A stretch of DNA of 64,000 nucleotides. Origin: Miltoncostaea marina. GTDB lineage: Bacteria; Actinomycetota; Thermoleophilia; Miltoncostaeales; Miltoncostaeaceae. Positions 62,343 to 64,000 of this stretch are shown here, in pieces. The notes beneath the pieces are model-generated. The model had not been told where the DNA came from, did not search any database, and saw only the letters and a list, made by a program, of their open reading frames with translations. The stretch is from NCBI RefSeq assembly GCF_018141525.1, contig NZ_CP064655.1:62001-126000 (forward strand), given 5' to 3'. Position numbers and translations under genes: made by a program. Numbering within the stretch: the first letter of the stretch is position 1; every line of letters begins with the position of its first letter.

Positions 62343-64000
62343 TCAGCCGGTGTTGCGCAGGCCCGCCGCGATGCCGCTGACGGTCAGCAGCAGGGGGTGC
62401 TCCAGCTCGGCCCGCCGCGCCGGGTCGCGCTCGGCGCGCAGCTCGCGCAGCAGGCGGATCTGGATGGCGTGCAGCGGGTCGACGTAGGGGTTGCGCAGCC
62501 GGATGGAGCTCTGCAGCCACGGGACGTCGTCGAGCAGCCGCTCGCGGCCCACAACGGCCAGCAGCCCCTCCGTCGTGCGCCGGTACTCGTCCGTGACCGT
62601 GCCCAGCATGCGCTCGCGCAGGGCGTCGTCCCCCACGAGCCCGGCGTAGAGGCCGGCCACGCGCATGTCGGCCTTGCCGACGGCCATGTGGCAGGTGTCG
62701 ACCACCACCCGCCACCACGGCCAGCCGGCGTACATCTCGCGAAGCACGCCGGCCGCGCCGCGATAGCGGCCGGTGAACGCCCGCAACGCGGTCCCGACCC
62801 CGTACCACGACGGCAGCAGGTGGCGGTTCTGCGTCCAGGCGAACACCCAGGGGATCGCGCGCAGGTCCTCCACCCGCAGCGCGCCGTCGCCGGCGCGCCG
62901 CGCCGGCCGGGAGCCGATGTTCAGCAGGCCCAGCTCCTCGATGGGGCTGGCCTGGGTGAAGTAGGGGATGAAGCCGGGGTCCTCGTAGACCAGCCCGCGG
63001 TAGGCCGCCATCGAGGCCGCGGCGAGCTCGGCCGCCGCCTCGTCCCACACCGGCTTGCGCTCGGAGAAGCCCCGCGCCTCGTCCTCCTCGAGCGTCCGCT
63101 CCAGGACGGCGGCCACCACGGAGTCGAGGTTGCGCTCGGCGATCGGCGGCAGGCCGTACTTGGACGACAGGTTCTCGCCCTGCTCGGTGATGCGGATGCG
63201 CCCGTCGAGGGTGCCGAGCGGCCCGCCCTTCACCGCCCCGTAGGTCGACGCGCCGCCCCGGCCGGCGCTGCCGCCGCGGCCGTGGAACAGCGTGAGGTGC
63301 ACCCCGTCGAGGCGGCACGCGTCGGCGATGCGCTGCTGGGCGAGGAACAGCTCCCAGTTGGAGGCGAGGTAGCCGCCGTCCTTGTTCGAGTCGGAGTACC
63401 CCACCATCACGGTCTGCCGGTCGCCGCGGGCCTCGACGTTGCGCCGGTAGGCCGGGGTGCCGAGCAGCGTGCGCATCATCTCGGGGGCGCGGCGCAAGTC
63501 GTCGATGGTCTCGAACAGCGGCACCAGGTCGACGTCGGAGCGCAGCGCGCCGTCGCCGTCGTCGCGCACCAGCCCGGCGTGGCGGGCCAGGGCGAGCGGC
63601 GCGAGCAGGTCCCCGGCCTCGTGGGTGAAGCTCACGATCACCGTGCCGGCCGCCTCGGGGCCGTGCTCGTCGATCGCCTCGCGCAGGCGCCGGAACGTCT
63701 CGACCACCTCGGCGGCGCGGCCCTCCGGGGCGCCGCCGCCCGCGACGGCCGCCGCGGCCTCGCGCAGGATCGACGAGTGCTGGCGCACGTCGAGCCGGGC
63801 CAGGTGGAAGCCGAAGCTCCGCACCCGGCGGTGCAGGCGGGCGAGGCCCCGGCGCGCGATCCGCTCCCCGCGGTGCTCCTCCAGCGACGCCCGGATGACG
63901 TCGAGGTCGGCGATCATCTCGTCCGGCGAGGCGTAGGGCGCCTCGCCGCCGGGGTCGAGCCGCTCCCACACGAACGAGAGCTTGCGGCGGTAGGGCTCGC
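62343..64000 (-). CDS. ppc: Phosphoenolpyruvate carboxylase, partial (C-terminal part)
   Basis: The C-terminal 550 or so residues of PEP carboxylase, which makes oxaloacetate from PEP and bicarbonate; the start lies beyond base 64000. Catalytic pieces: FHGRGGSAGRGGASTYGAVK (about residue 250 of the visible part), VGYSDSNKDGGYLASNWELF, FGFHLARLDVRQHSSIL and the C-terminus RNTG, which is universal in the family. The visible length fits a normal enzyme of about 900 residues. It reads leftward, ending 50 bases before ilvD's promoter. Confidence 0.96.
   Translation of the reverse strand, partial: EPYRRKLSFVWERLDPGGEAPYASPDEMIADLDVIRASLEEHRGERIARRGLARLHRRVRSFGFHLARLDVRQHSSILREAAAAVAGGGAPEGRAAEVVETFRRLREAIDEHGPEAAGTVIVSFTHEAGDLLAPLALARHAGLVRDDGDGALRSDVDLVPLFETIDDLRRAPEMMRTLLGTPAYRRNVEARGDRQTVMVGYSDSNKDGGYLASNWELFLAQQRIADACRLDGVHLTLFHGRGGSAGRGGASTYGAVKGGPLGTLDGRIRITEQGENLSSKYGLPPIAERNLDSVVAAVLERTLEEDEARGFSERKPVWDEAAAELAAASMAAYRGLVYEDPGFIPYFTQASPIEELGLLNIGSRPARRAGDGALRVEDLRAIPWVFAWTQNRHLLPSWYGVGTALRAFTGRYRGAAGVLREMYAGWPWWRVVVDTCHMAVGKADMRVAGLYAGLVGDDALRERMLGTVTDEYRRTTEGLLAVVGRERLLDDVPWLQSSIRLRNPYVDPLHAIQIRLLRELRAERDPARRAELEHPLLLTVSGIAAGLRNTG

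Overview
The window is a 64 kb piece of a very GC-rich (roughly three quarters G+C) actinobacterial chromosome. The gene content fits class Thermoleophilia (Solirubrobacterales or relatives): type III glutamine synthetase beside a PucR-type regulator, B12-dependent ribonucleotide reductase with NrdR, CtaG, and many GT4/GT2 glycosyltransferases. The class assignment is inference. No tRNA, rRNA, insertion sequence, prophage or CRISPR array was seen. Genes are dense and no gene-free stretch exceeds 300 bases.

Bases 1-32500 are a surface-glycan region in several transcription units. A leftward operon (7482 to beyond base 1) with mostly overlapping start and stop codons encodes a GT2 enzyme, a coiled-coil methyltransferase, three GT4 enzymes and a Wzm/Wzt-type ABC exporter. 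Upstream are a GT-C-like enzyme (7515-9092), a flippase fused to a polytopic membrane domain (9089-12496) and a paralogue of that domain (12609-14513). A rightward pair (GT2, UDP-GlcNAc 2-epimerase) starts at a 17-bp-arm palindrome. Then come a methyltransferase, a DPM-like GT2, an RmlC-like epimerase, three more GT4 genes, a secreted Ig-like protein translationally coupled to an ECF sigma factor with its own anti-sigma-like and membrane segments, a thioesterase, and a rightward cluster (degenerate phosphatase, GT4, methyltransferase, undecaprenyl-phosphate sugar transferase, coiled-coil protein, GT4).

Bases 32500-44600 carry nitrogen control (GSIII and PucR), a zinc-ribbon protein, a PabC-like PLP enzyme, two alpha/beta hydrolases (one lacking its nucleophile), a CGNR regulator, a second DPM-like GT2 and an O-antigen-ligase-like protein. 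Bases 44650-48300 are nrdR-nrdJ behind two NrdR-box-like sites exactly 31 bp apart. Bases 48290-52600 hold a thioredoxin-reductase-like flavoprotein facing an XRE-cupin regulator across a perfect palindrome, a decayed FAD monooxygenase, an aldo/keto reductase and small unknown proteins. Bases 52770-58530 are CtaG, two divergent Fur-family regulators, a zinc ABC transporter behind a Zur-like box, and lgt. The end holds a DHA2 MFS transporter fused to a MarR-like domain, ilvD and a partial ppc.

Two architectural habits recur. Genes that begin transcription units often have a TANNNT hexamer 6-8 nt before the start codon, suggesting leaderless mRNAs. Convergent pairs usually end either in one shared CTAG (both stop codons) or in a long perfect GC hairpin. 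Three otherwise good genes (4502-5687, 5684-7482, 26710-27184) each carry a one-base frameshift, which could be sequencing error or real.
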